Positions 14,768 through 22,382 of a stretch of 22,846 nucleotides of DNA are shown piece by piece (positions within the stretch are counted from its first letter, which is position 1; every line of letters begins with the position of its first letter). The stretch lies in assembly GCA_037721555.1 (NCBI GenBank), contig JBBJOI010000043.1, positions 1 through 22,846 on the forward strand, read 5' to 3'. The DNA is from Gaiellasilicea sp037721555 (GTDB taxonomy: Bacteria; Actinomycetota; Thermoleophilia; Gaiellales; Gaiellaceae). Both the position numbers and the translations under genes were made by a program. The notes under the pieces are model-generated. The model saw only the letters and a program-made list of their open reading frames with translations. It had not been told where the DNA came from and did not search any database.

Positions 14768-15171
14768 TGGCCGCCCGCGCCGCGGGCGGCTGCCTGTGCG
14801 GCGCGATCCGGTATCGCGTCACCGGACCGCTGCGCGACGTCGTGTTCTGTCACTGCAGCCGCTGCCGGAGGACGCATGGCCACGTCGCCGCGTACTCGGC
14901 CTGCGCCCGCGGCGACCTCGAGCTGGTCGAGGCGCGCGGACTGCGCTGGTACGAGAGCGATGAGCGCCGGCGCGGTTTTTGCGCCGAGTGCGGGGCGAGC
15001 GTCTTCTGGCAGCGCGGGGAGAGCCCCACGATCAGCATCTCTGCCGGCACGCTGGACGAGCCGACCGGGCTCAGTCCCGGCCGGCACATCTTCACGGCCG
15101 ACGCAGGCGACTACTACGAGCTCGCGGAGACGACTCCGCGAGCGGGAACGCCGAGACTCCCAGAGGTGTAG
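14767..15171 (+). CDS. GFA (Gfa/Mss4) family zinc protein
   Basis: Protein of about 134 residues with the three zinc-binding elements of glutathione-dependent formaldehyde-activating enzyme homologues: GGCLCGAIRY near the N-terminus, FCHCSRCRRTHG, and GFCAECGASVFW. The C-terminal GRHIFTADAGDYYEL is also typical. It starts with a GTG that shares its G with the stop of the FAD oxidase. Oxidative demethylation of methylamines releases formaldehyde, so placing a Gfa-like protein directly after an amine oxidase makes sense. However, Gfa itself seems to bind glutathione rather than catalyse, and actinomycetes generally use mycothiol, so the partner is uncertain. Confidence 0.88.
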   Translation: MAARAAGGCLCGAIRYRVTGPLRDVVFCHCSRCRRTHGHVAAYSACARGDLELVEARGLRWYESDERRRGFCAECGASVFWQRGESPTISISAGTLDEPTGLSPGRHIFTADAGDYYELAETTPRAGTPRLPEV

Positions 15172-15180
15172 AACAGGTTG

Positions 15181-16224
15181 ATGAGCCGTCTGCGGATCGC
15201 GGCGTCGATCGTCGTTCTCGGCCTCGCCGCGAGCATCGGCCTGACGGCCCGGGCGGCCCCGTCCGTTCTGGAGGGCGGCCGCGTTCCCGAGCCGCTGCGT
15301 GGTGCGCCGCTTCAGGGCAACACCGGCCTGCGGCTGCTCGTGCCCGAGAATCCTCCCTTCGTCCTCGACGTCGACAGCGGCACGGTGATCCCGTCCGGCC
15401 TCCCGGCGCAGCGCCGCGGGACGCTGCGGATCCTCGGGGTCGGCGGCCGGGCTGCGGTTGTCGTCGCTCGCTCACGCTGGCAGCGCGCGGACATCTATGC
15501 GGTTCGCGGCCGTGAAGCACGGGTGTCGCGGCTCGGGACTGGGACGAACGTCTCGCCTGCCGCCGACGGCCACGCGGTCTGGATCCAGAGCGTCGCCTCC
15601 CGCTCCCGCTGCGCGCTGCGCCGGATGGGTCTGGATGGGAGGCAGCTCCGCGCTCCCCGGCGGTTTCCGTGCGGCACGGGCAGCGACCCGGTCGGCGGCT
15701 CGCTGGGGCTTGTCTCCCGGCGCACCCGGGTGCTCGACCCGGACACCGGTCGCCTCGTTCTGAGGACGCGCTGGGGCGTCCTGGCCGCAGCCGGAACGAA
15801 GCTCGTGCTCGCGGGACCGGGCAAGTCGTTCACGCTGCTCGATGGCAAGACCGGCGTCCAGCGACGGCTGCCGTGGCCGAGCACTCTCGGCTGGCGCGAC
15901 GCGCCCGCGATCGACCCGCGCGGCCGCTTCGTTGCACTCGCGTTCGCGGACCCCGCGTGGGGCCTCGGCGGACAGGCTCTCGACGTCTGGCTGATCGACA
16001 CCCAGACGGGGAAGCTCATTCAGTTGCCGGGCATGCCGGCGTTCGTCGCGCTCAAGCGCACGAGTATGGCGTGGACGGACGACGGGCGCCTCGTGCTGCT
16101 TGGCGAGGATAACGGGAAGGACGTCGTCGCCGTCTGGGGTCCCGGCGAGCGCCGCCTCGCGCTGAAGACCTTGCAGCTCCCGGAGCGCTATGGCGCGAGC
16201 GACTCGTTCGCGATCCTCCGCTAA
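15181..16224 (+). CDS. exported protein with beta-propeller-like repeats, function unknown
   Basis: Hypothetical protein of 347 residues. The N-terminus RLRIAASIVVLGLAASIGLTA followed by RAAPS looks like a Sec signal with cleavage near residue 28. The rest alternates short beta strands and turns, with blade-like units such as PFVLDVDSGTVI, TRVLDPDTGRLVL, SFTLLDGKTG and DVWLIDTQTGKLIQLPG, suggesting a WD40/PQQ-like propeller. A Cys pair (RCALRRM and FPCGTG) may form a disulfide outside the cell. No catalytic motif is recognised. It begins nine bases after the Gfa-like gene and ends with a TAA that overlaps the stop of the convergent antitoxin-like gene. Its link with amine metabolism is unclear. 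Confidence 0.75.
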   Translation: MSRLRIAASIVVLGLAASIGLTARAAPSVLEGGRVPEPLRGAPLQGNTGLRLLVPENPPFVLDVDSGTVIPSGLPAQRRGTLRILGVGGRAAVVVARSRWQRADIYAVRGREARVSRLGTGTNVSPAADGHAVWIQSVASRSRCALRRMGLDGRQLRAPRRFPCGTGSDPVGGSLGLVSRRTRVLDPDTGRLVLRTRWGVLAAAGTKLVLAGPGKSFTLLDGKTGVQRRLPWPSTLGWRDAPAIDPRGRFVALAFADPAWGLGGQALDVWLIDTQTGKLIQLPGMPAFVALKRTSMAWTDDGRLVLLGEDNGKDVVAVWGPGERRLALKTLQLPERYGASDSFAILR

Positions 16225-16649
16225 GCGAGGGCGGCCGCGTCCAGCGCGCGCCGCAAGCGTTCGGCCGCCTCGTTGCTGAAGCGGATTCGGTCGTCGACTG
16301 CGTCGGGATAGGCGGCGTAATAGCCGCGGCGAGCTCGACTCGGTTGCGGTCGATCCCGGTCGATCGGCTGACCGCCTCGATCGGATCCTCCGCGCCCGCG
16401 TGCACGGCGCCCTTGAGAGCGCACGAGCTCCCACACATCCGGTCCGCCCGCCACGCCAGCGCGCCGTCCGGTCGGACCGGTGCGGAAGACGACGCCGGGA
16501 AAATCCTCCATCTGCAGGCCCTCGTCAATCAACCGCTCGGCGATACGGGCGCTCGACTGGCCGGCTCGCCGGCCGTGCTCCGTCAGCTTGTCGAGCACCT
16601 CGACCGAGAATCGCGCCGAGAACGACTTCGTCCGCTTGCCTTGCTCCAT
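16221..16649 (-). pseudogene. RHH antitoxin-like protein (DUF433-type tail), two compensating frameshifts
   Basis: The ATG at 16647-16649 is preceded by GGAGAGGGGG. The N-terminal part KRTKSFSARFSVEVLDKLTE with RIAERLIDEG resembles a ribbon-helix-helix DNA-binding domain, followed by FPGVVFRTGPTGRRAGVAGG and PDVWELVR, a signature I associate with antitoxins of PIN-like (DUF5615/Mut7-C) toxins. Near 16412 the frame shifts, and the family-like sequence ALKGAVHAGAEDPIEAVSRS with GIDRNRVELAAA is read one base over. Near 16333 it shifts back to YYAAYPDAVDDRIRFSNEAA and ends normally. The net length is a multiple of three. No toxin gene is adjacent, so it is either an orphan antitoxin or an assembly with two base errors. 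Confidence 0.65.
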
Positions 16650-16696
16650 CGGACCCCCTCTCCGTTGTCCACGTAATACAAGCTCTTGGGCTCTCC

Positions 16697-16710
16697 ATTC
16701 GTCGGCGAAT
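16697..16710. promoter_or_regulatory. inverted repeat ATTCG-TCGG-CGAAT in divergent gap
   Basis: A perfect 5-bp inverted repeat with a 4-base spacer lies midway in the 101-base gap between the antitoxin-like gene and the histidine phosphatase. RHH antitoxins usually repress their own promoter through such sites, so it is a plausible but unproven operator. Confidence 0.3.
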
Positions 16711-16736
16711 CCGAAGGCTCGGGCAGTCTCGCGGTG

Positions 16737-16742
16737 TATACC
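16737..16742 (+). promoter_or_regulatory. -10-like TATACC before a leaderless start
   Basis: TATACC lies eight bases before the GTG of the histidine phosphatase, which lacks a Shine-Dalgarno. The preceding G makes the same palindromic GTATAC as at 4282-4287. A clear -35 is not seen. Confidence 0.35.
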
Positions 16743-16750
16743 GTCATGCC

Positions 16751-17349
16751 GTGGCAACGCTCGTGTTCGTCCGGCACGGTGAGACTGACTGGAACCGCGA
16801 TCACCGGTGGCAGGGTTTCACCGGACCTCCTCTGAACGAGACCGGGCGCTGCCAAGCGGCTGAACTCGCGGCGCAACTCCAAAACATCGATGCCATCTAC
16901 AGCAGCGACACGATTCGGGCGCACGAAACAGCCGCGATCATCGCCGAGAGTCTGAGTCTGCCCGTAACGACCGATCAGCGGCTTCGCGAAGTGAACTTCG
17001 GGGAGTGGGAAGGCTAACGCGCCAGGAAATCAACGAGCGATTCGCTGGTGCCTTCGCACGGTGGGACGCGCTAGAACTCGCAGAGCCAACCGGAGGAGAA
17101 TCAGACGCCGCGATGGCCCAGCGCGTGATCCGCGCCGTCGTAGAGATCGCGGGCGAGCACAGCGACGATGGGCGTGTCCTTATCGTCACAAGCGGCGGGC
17201 CCATACGCGCGGTTCAGGCCCACGTAGAAGGATTCGATCAGCGGGCGGCGCGGCGTCACCTGGTGACCGTGGAGAACTGCTCGCTTGTCGTGGTCGCCGT
17301 TCGTGGAGAGGCTTTCTCGAATCCGACAGACGACGTCTTCCCCGCCTAA
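16751..17349 (+). pseudogene. histidine phosphatase family protein, single frameshift
   Basis: Phosphoglycerate-mutase-like phosphatase. The GTG at 16751 opens ATLVFVRHGETDWN with the RHG motif (His9 being the phosphorylated residue), then QLQNIDAIYSSDTIRAHETA and REVNFGEWEG. The frame then meets TAA at 17017-17019. One base over, LTRQEINERFAGAFARWDAL continues through to the stop at 17349. The span of 599 bases is one short of a multiple of three; an extra C (GGCCTAACG instead of GGCTAACG) restores a normal 199-residue protein. The second catalytic His, usually in a V(T/S)HGG motif, is Ser in VTSGGPIRAV, which might reduce activity or mark a subfamily. It converges on the sarcosine oxidase operon. 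Confidence 0.82.
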
Positions 17350-17377
17350 GCCAGCCCCGATACTTGCCACTGGTCTT

Positions 17378-17393
17378 GGGCCGCGGGCGGCCC
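17378..17393 (+). terminator. candidate terminator downstream of the histidine phosphatase
   Basis: GGGCCG (17378-17383) and CGGCCC (17388-17393) form a 6-bp GC stem around CGGG, followed by CTTTAGGGATCTTT. The T tract is broken, so termination may be partial. Confidence 0.45.
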
Positions 17394-17411
17394 CTTTAGG
17401 GATCTTTGCGC

Positions 17412-17442
17412 GATGAGCGTCCGCTTCCAGCGGATGCTCATC
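17412..17442. terminator. candidate bidirectional terminator between convergent transcripts
   Basis: GATGAGCGTCCGC (17412-17424) and GCGGATGCTCATC (17430-17442) pair over 13 positions with one G:T mismatch around a 5-base loop TTCCA. GCGC on both outer sides can extend the stem past a 2-base bulge. It lies in the 106-base gap where the phosphatase and sox transcripts meet, 14 bases after the soxB stop. No long T tract follows on either strand. Confidence 0.6.
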
Positions 17443-17455
17443 TTGCGCCGACTAT

Positions 17456-18670
17456 TCAGTGCGATACGGCAGCCGCCGCGAGCTCGGACACGAGCGTGTC
17501 CGTCGCGAAGCGCTCGAGTGCGAACGGCGCGATCAGACCGGGCGTCTTGCCGGTGGCGACGAGCTCGGCGAGCGTTGTGCCGACGATCGGCGCTGCCTTG
17601 AAGCCGTACGTGCCCCAGCCGCAGCTGACGAGAAAGCCGTCGACCTCGGTGACGCCGAGAATCGGGCTGAAGTCCGGGCTGATGTCGCACAGCCCGGTCC
17701 ACTGGCGCAGCACGGAGACCTGCTCGAGTTGGGGAAACAGCTCGAGCACGTGCCGGGCCGAGAACTCGAGGAAGGGGAACGTGCTCGTGCCGCGATAGGT
17801 CGTGTACGGCTCGATCTCCGCGCCGACGAGCAGCTCGCCGCGATCGGTCTGTGAGACGTACACGTGCATCTGCGACGAGACGATGATCACGTCGAGGAAC
17901 GGCTTCAGCGGCTCGGTGACGAATGCCTGGAGGATGTGCGTGGTGATCGGCAGCCGTACCTCCGCGAGGTCGGCGACGAGCGTCGACCAGCCCGCCGTGG
18001 CGCTGACGACGGTTCCGCACGCGATCGTGCCGCGGTTCGTCTGGACGCCGGTGACCCGGCCGTTCTCGCGCTCGATGCCCGTCACCTGCGTGTAGGGATG
18101 GATCTCGACGCCCTGCCGGTCGGCGCCGCGCGCGTACCCCCAGACGACGGCGTCGTGTCGGATGATCCCGCCCCGTGGGTGGTAGAGCGCGCCCACTATC
18201 GGCCAGGTGACGTTCTCAGAGAGGTCGAGCTCGGGGCAGAGGCGCGCGATCTCGTCGGTCGAGACGACGCGGCTGTCGATCCCGAGCAGTTGGTTCACCT
18301 CGGCCCGCTCGGTGGCGGTGATCAGCGCGCGGTCCGAGTGCGCGAGCGTGAGGTGGCCCTGCTGCGAGAAGAGGAGGTTGAAGTCGAGCTCGAGCGAGAG
18401 GCGCTCGTACAGCTTCACGCTTGCCTGGTAAAAGGCGGCTCCCTCCGGTGTACGGTAGTTCGAGCGGATGATGGTCGTGTTGCGACCGGCGGCACCCGAG
18501 CCGATGTAGCTCTGCTCGAGCACCGCGACGTTCGTGATGCCGTGCTCGCTGGCGAGGTAGTACGCGGTTGCCAGGCCGTGCGAGCCGCCGCCGACGATCA
18601 CGACGTCATAGCTCTGCTTGAGCTCGCCGCGCGGACGCCACATCCGCCGCTCCCGGAAGAGGTCTCTCAC
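17456..18670 (-). CDS. soxB: heterotetrameric sarcosine oxidase, beta subunit
   Basis: Catalytic flavin subunit of 404 residues, the usual size. It oxidises sarcosine to glycine, passing the methyl carbon to tetrahydrofolate or as formaldehyde and making hydrogen peroxide. The FAD motif VVIVGGGSHGLATAYYLA is at 23-40, and GSGAAGRNTTIIRSNYRTPE follows. The conserved PRGGIIRHDAVVWGYA places His172 where the corynebacterial enzyme binds FMN covalently (His173 by family numbering). The C-terminal DFSPILG and SCGWGTYGFKAAPIVG complete the flavin site. The GTG start at 18670 shares four bases with the gamma-subunit stop (GTGA), so translation is coupled. It is the last gene of the leftward operon and ends just before a strong hairpin. 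Confidence 0.94.
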   Translation of the reverse strand: MRDLFRERRMWRPRGELKQSYDVVIVGGGSHGLATAYYLASEHGITNVAVLEQSYIGSGAAGRNTTIIRSNYRTPEGAAFYQASVKLYERLSLELDFNLLFSQQGHLTLAHSDRALITATERAEVNQLLGIDSRVVSTDEIARLCPELDLSENVTWPIVGALYHPRGGIIRHDAVVWGYARGADRQGVEIHPYTQVTGIERENGRVTGVQTNRGTIACGTVVSATAGWSTLVADLAEVRLPITTHILQAFVTEPLKPFLDVIIVSSQMHVYVSQTDRGELLVGAEIEPYTTYRGTSTFPFLEFSARHVLELFPQLEQVSVLRQWTGLCDISPDFSPILGVTEVDGFLVSCGWGTYGFKAAPIVGTTLAELVATGKTPGLIAPFALERFATDTLVSELAAAAVSH

Positions 18671-19167
18671 GGTAGCCCTGCTGCAATGTCGAGCACGACC
18701 TGCGCCACGTAGTCGGCGTACTCCTGCGGGAAGAAGATCCGGAACGTTTCATCGTGCCGGAGCACGGTCGCCGGCACGCGCGCGACCATTCCCGTCGCCG
18801 GCAGGGCATCCAGGTCGAGGTCGGTCAGACGACGCAGCAGCTGCTCGCCCGTGACCTCGATGCCCGCCAGCGCGCCCGTCACATCGACGACTGAGCGTCC
18901 GCGGGTGCTCAGCTGCTCGATGTGCCGCCGGGCCTCCTCAGGGGGACAGAGCACGAGCGCGCGATCCGGGGAGATGCGGACGATCTCGGCGTCATCGAGG
19001 TCGAGCTCACCGACATCGCCACCAACCTCGAGCTTGCCCGTCAAGGAGAGGTCGCGCACACCCGGCGGCGCTTGCCGCAGAGCCCGCTCGAGCGGCGAAC
19101 GCTGGACAGGCTCGAAGTCGGCCTCGGCGCGCGCGAGGGCGGGGCTGAGGAACTCGAGCCCATTCAC
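18667..19167 (-). CDS. soxG: sarcosine oxidase, gamma subunit
   Basis: Small subunit of 166 residues with the GcvT-like fold of the gamma family (often nearer 200). Visible landmarks: SPLERALRQAPPGVRDLSLTGK at the start, RISPDRALVLCPP in the middle, SVVDVTGALAGIEVTGEQLLRRL and the C-terminal VLRHDETFRIFFPQEYADYV. It helps assemble the alpha-beta core and contacts the methylene channel; it has no catalytic residues of its own that I can see. The GTG at 19167 overlaps the alpha-subunit stop by four bases. Identification rests on these motifs together with the position between soxA and soxB. Confidence 0.88.
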   Translation of the reverse strand: MNGLEFLSPALARAEADFEPVQRSPLERALRQAPPGVRDLSLTGKLEVGGDVGELDLDDAEIVRISPDRALVLCPPEEARRHIEQLSTRGRSVVDVTGALAGIEVTGEQLLRRLTDLDLDALPATGMVARVPATVLRHDETFRIFFPQEYADYVAQVVLDIAAGLP

Positions 19168-21797
19168 GAGCGCTGCCTCGCTCCCTCGGGGTCGTAGAAC
19201 GGATGCAGCCGGACGGACGCCTGTGCGAGCCGGCCTTCGATGCGGATCTCGAGCCGTGAGCCCTCCTCCGCGAGCTCGGGCGGCACCCAGGCGAGGCCGA
19301 TCGCCTTTCCGAGCTGCTCACTGCGGCGGGCGCTCGTCACCCGGCCCACCGGCCGCTCGCCGACGACGATCTGTCCGCCCTCGGCCGGCACGATGCCGTC
19401 GTCCATCTCGAAGCCCACGAGCCGCTCGCGGGCGCCGCGATCGCGCATGTGCTCGAGTGCCCACTTCCCGACGAAGTCGTCCTTGTCGAACTTGACGAGC
19501 CAGGCCATGTTCGCGTCGAGCGTGTTCGACTCCGAGTCGGTGTCCTGGCCGACGATCACGTGCTGCTTCTCGAGCCGCAGGATCCGCTGCGCCTCGAGTC
19601 CGAAGGGCCGGATCCCGAGGTCGGCTCCCCGTGCGAGCAGCGTGTCCCAGAGGTACTCCCCGTACGAGCTCGGGAAGTGGAGCTCGTAGCCGAGCTCGCC
19701 GACGAAGCCGATCCGCAGGAGCAGGCACGGCACTCCGGCCACGTGCGCGCGCTTGGCGTCGAGGTACGTGAACGCCTCGGCCGAGCAGTCGAGCGGCGTC
19801 AACCGGCCAAGGAGGTCGCGGGCGCGAGGCCCGGCGACGTTCACGGCGGCGAGAGCGCCGGTCAGGTTCACCACTTCGACGTCGAAGCCCCAGACCGCGT
19901 TCCACCACCGGAACCACTCGAGCACGACGCCGGCGCCGGTCGAGGTCGTCGTGACGTAGAAGTCGTTCTCGGCCAACCGCCCGATCGTGCCGTCGTCCAT
20001 GATCCGGCCCGCGTCGGTGCCGAGCACCCCGTAGCGGACACGGCCGACGCGGAGGTCGGCGAAGCGGTTGGGGTAGAGGCGTTCGAGGAACGGGATCGCC
20101 TCAGGACCGCGGACGAGCAGCTTGCCGAGCGTCGAGACGTCGATCACGCCGACCGTCTCGTGCACTGCACGCACTTCGCCGGGCGGATCGCCGTAGGAGT
20201 GGACGCGCCGCCACTCGCCCGTCCACATCATCCGGCCGCCGAGCTGCTCATGACGGTGGTGGATGGAGGTTCGCCTCGTCGGCTCGTGACCGCGGCCGGC
20301 CAGCAGCCCGAGCGACACGGGCGCCCAGGGCGGGCGCGCCGTCGTCGTCCCTAGCGCTGGCTCGGCGATCCCCGTCTCGGCCGCGAAGAGCCGGATCGAC
20401 GGGAGGTGGCACAGCCGTCCCTGGCACGGTCCCATCGTCACGGCCGTGTAGCGCTTCGCGAGCTCGATCGAGTCGAAGCCCTCGGCGAGCGCGCGCTTCA
20501 CGTCCTTCCGCGTCACGTCCTCGCAGATGCAGACGAAGCAGCGCCCTTTTCCGGCGTATGCCGGACGAGGGTTGGCGCGCGTGCTCCGCGCCCCGGTCAC
20601 CGAGCCGACCGCCTCGACGTTGGGCGGGAGGTCGTGCGGGACGAAGATGCCGGCGCCGGCGTCGTACTCGATCCGCGCGCCCGCCTGCGCGAGCAGCGAG
20701 TAGGCGGGCTGGCGACCACCGGACACCACGAGCAGGTCGCATTCGACAGTGGCGCCGTCAACCGTGACCGCGTTGACGCGACCCTTCCTGCCCTGCGCCA
20801 CGATCGTCCTGGGTGAGTGCTCGGCCAGGTCGATGACGCGTGACACCTCGGTCCCGGCCTCGCGCAGCTCCGCGGCGATGGCCTGAGCGTCGGGAGCGAG
20901 AACGACCGCTCGCTCACCCGGCTTGAGCGCCCAATCGCGAACCAGGCGGCGACTGCCCACTGGCAGCATCACGCCGACGAGGTCGTTCCCTGGGAAGAGC
21001 AGCGGTTGCTCGATCGAGCCGGTCGCGACAATAATCCGCTCGGCTCGGAAGCGGAAGAGCACGTTTCTCGCAGCCACCGGGACGAGCCCGCCCTCGTAGA
21101 TACCGATCGCCTGGGCCGGCGACAGCACCTCAAAGGGTGCTGCCCCGATTCGTTCCACCTCGCCGAGTCCCTCGTCGACGAGCACGACCTGGCGGCCTGC
21201 CCCCGCTGCCTCCCGCGCCGCCGCGATCCCGGACGCACCGCCTCCGATCACGAGCACCTCGACGCGCCGGTGCTCGGTGTCGAACCGGTGAGTGCGCCTG
21301 CCGTGCTTGTCGATTCGTCCGAGCCCGGCCGCGTGCCGCAGGAAGCGCTCGTAGATCGGCCACGCCCGCCGAGGCCGCATCATCGTCCGGTAGTAGAACC
21401 CGACGGGAAGGAACGGCCCCCCGATCTTGTCGACGATCGACATCAGGTCACGGTCGAGCGAGCCGAGGACATTCTGTGCCCGCACCTGCGCGCCCTCCCG
21501 GGCAGGCTCGACACATGCGCGGACACTCGGTACGCCGTCGACCTGCATCAGGCAGTTGGGGCACTGCCCAGAGCAGCAGAGCAGGCCGCGGGGGCGGTGG
21601 TACTTGAAGCTGCGCGAGAAGACACGCCGCCCGGAGGCGAAGAGCGCGGAAGCGATCGTGTCGCCCTCGAACGCCGGGATTCGCTCACCTTCGAAGGAGA
21701 ACGCGAGGCTGCGGTCGCGGTTCAGGCGCTCGTGCGGTTGCGGCGGCAGGCGCGGCTGGGCACCCGCAGAGTTCAAGGCAGTCGTGGAACGGCGCAC
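19164..21797 (-). CDS. soxA: sarcosine oxidase, alpha subunit
   Basis: Large subunit of 877 residues, somewhat shorter than the roughly 965 of the corynebacterial enzyme. Order of domains: an N-terminal Fer2_4-like part with RPRGLLCCSGQCPNCLMQVDG near 70-90; a NAD-binding domain with VEVLVIGGGASGIAAAREAA near 180-198 and IIVATGSIEQPLLFPGND; a small BFD-like region with CFVCICEDVTRKDVKRAL and GPCQGRLCHLPS near 430-480; and a C-terminal aminomethyltransferase (GcvT) fold from about residue 530 (VIDVSTLGKLLVRGPEA, LRIGFVGELGYELHFPS, FGLEAQRILRLEKQHVIVGQ) which binds tetrahydrofolate. The GTG start shares its G with the delta-subunit stop (TAGTG). NAD is structural and the GcvT domain takes the methylene group from sarcosine. 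Confidence 0.94.
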   Translation of the reverse strand: MRRSTTALNSAGAQPRLPPQPHERLNRDRSLAFSFEGERIPAFEGDTIASALFASGRRVFSRSFKYHRPRGLLCCSGQCPNCLMQVDGVPSVRACVEPAREGAQVRAQNVLGSLDRDLMSIVDKIGGPFLPVGFYYRTMMRPRRAWPIYERFLRHAAGLGRIDKHGRRTHRFDTEHRRVEVLVIGGGASGIAAAREAAGAGRQVVLVDEGLGEVERIGAAPFEVLSPAQAIGIYEGGLVPVAARNVLFRFRAERIIVATGSIEQPLLFPGNDLVGVMLPVGSRRLVRDWALKPGERAVVLAPDAQAIAAELREAGTEVSRVIDLAEHSPRTIVAQGRKGRVNAVTVDGATVECDLLVVSGGRQPAYSLLAQAGARIEYDAGAGIFVPHDLPPNVEAVGSVTGARSTRANPRPAYAGKGRCFVCICEDVTRKDVKRALAEGFDSIELAKRYTAVTMGPCQGRLCHLPSIRLFAAETGIAEPALGTTTARPPWAPVSLGLLAGRGHEPTRRTSIHHRHEQLGGRMMWTGEWRRVHSYGDPPGEVRAVHETVGVIDVSTLGKLLVRGPEAIPFLERLYPNRFADLRVGRVRYGVLGTDAGRIMDDGTIGRLAENDFYVTTTSTGAGVVLEWFRWWNAVWGFDVEVVNLTGALAAVNVAGPRARDLLGRLTPLDCSAEAFTYLDAKRAHVAGVPCLLLRIGFVGELGYELHFPSSYGEYLWDTLLARGADLGIRPFGLEAQRILRLEKQHVIVGQDTDSESNTLDANMAWLVKFDKDDFVGKWALEHMRDRGARERLVGFEMDDGIVPAEGGQIVVGERPVGRVTSARRSEQLGKAIGLAWVPPELAEEGSRLEIRIEGRLAQASVRLHPFYDPEGARQRS

Positions 21798-22123
21798 TAG
21801 GCTGCGGGTGTGTCCGGCGTCGCCGTTGCCTCGGGAGCGGCCGGGGCCTCACGGTTCGCCCCGACTACCTCGGTGGTCAGGACCTCGTTCGTCCGGGTGT
21901 CACGCTCGGCCTGAAACCACAGCTCGCAGCCGAACCGGTGAAACCACCACTCGCGCTGGCTGCCGGCGACGTTACGGCGCAGGTAGACGTAGGCAGCCAG
22001 CTCTCCGAGCGACGGCGAACCCTCCGGACTCGGTGACACTGGCCGCACGGAAGTCTCGCCCGCGTAGACGAACTCGTTGACGTCACGGGGCCCACAGTTC
22101 GGGCACGGCAGCAAGAAGGACAA
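21797..22123 (-). CDS. soxD: sarcosine oxidase, delta subunit
   Basis: Zinc-binding small subunit of 108 residues. It begins FLLPCPNCGPRDVNEFVYAGE, with the first Cys pair (CPNC); the family's further zinc ligands are a His and Cys in WWFHRFGCELWFQAERDTRT. The middle ELAAYVYLRRNVAGSQREWWF matches the usual YLYxRxNPAGxxxExWxH pattern. The start is a TTG at 22121-22123 preceded by AGAGG seven bases upstream; no ATG is available. It is the first gene of the operon, reading D-A-G-B rather than the commonly seen B-D-A-G order, with no glyA or purU in view. The C-terminal Pro/Ala/Thr-rich tail (about 18 residues) is extra. Confidence 0.93.
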   Translation of the reverse strand: MSFLLPCPNCGPRDVNEFVYAGETSVRPVSPSPEGSPSLGELAAYVYLRRNVAGSQREWWFHRFGCELWFQAERDTRTNEVLTTEVVGANREAPAAPEATATPDTPAA

Positions 22124-22152
22124 AGTATCGCCTCTGGGGAAACGCTATTGCC

Positions 22153-22183
22153 ATTCTAGTCGATTCGGAGCATCTCCACGCAA
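22153..22183 (-). promoter_or_regulatory. candidate promoter of the sox operon
   Basis: On the leftward strand TAGAAT (22158-22153) matches the -10 consensus at five of six positions. TTGCGT (22183-22178) is a fair -35 but with a 19-base spacer. The predicted transcript start near 22146 leaves a leader of about 23 bases that contains the AGAGG ribosome site of soxD. A short inverted repeat GGAG-CAT-CTCC lies within the spacer. Confidence 0.5.
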
Positions 22184-22369
22184 GCGGGCAGCGAACGATC
22201 AACCACTGGTCGGGGTGATTGCCCGGTACTCCTCGGCGCGCCGGCCGCGACTCTGGTCATGCTCGGCCCTCGTGACCGCCATGAGATCTAGGTAGCAGGA
22301 ATCGGTGGTCGCCGATTTTCGAGTTCGAGCCAGTGCCACCGGCCGGTTCAGGCTTGTTCCGCAGGGCGT

Positions 22370-22375
22370 TATCGT
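22370..22375 (+). promoter_or_regulatory. -10-like TATCGT before a leaderless start
   Basis: TATCGT lies seven bases before the ATG at 22383, which has no Shine-Dalgarno. It is the same hexamer as seen before the aldehyde dehydrogenase start at 9198. A -35 element is not evident. Confidence 0.35.
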
Positions 22376-22382
22376 TGACGAG

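Larger units (their letters stand above)
22124..22382. other. intergenic region between sox operon and nitrilase-like gene
   Basis: This 259-base gap separates divergent genes. It holds the candidate sox promoter at its left end and a -10-like TATCGT at 22370-22375, seven bases before the rightward ATG. In between, AATCGG (22300-22305) and CCGATT (22312-22317) can form a small stem followed by TT, too weak to call. I see no convincing gene, tRNA or repeat in it. Confidence 0.5.

Noticed and set aside
16221..16649. A toxin partner for the antitoxin-like gene
   Set aside because: No PIN-like or other toxin frame is adjacent on the same strand; the next gene downstream is the convergent propeller-like protein.
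22300..22317. Stem AATCGG/CCGATT as a terminator or attenuator
   Set aside because: Only 6 bp, half A-T, with two Ts after it and no gene ending before it on that strand.
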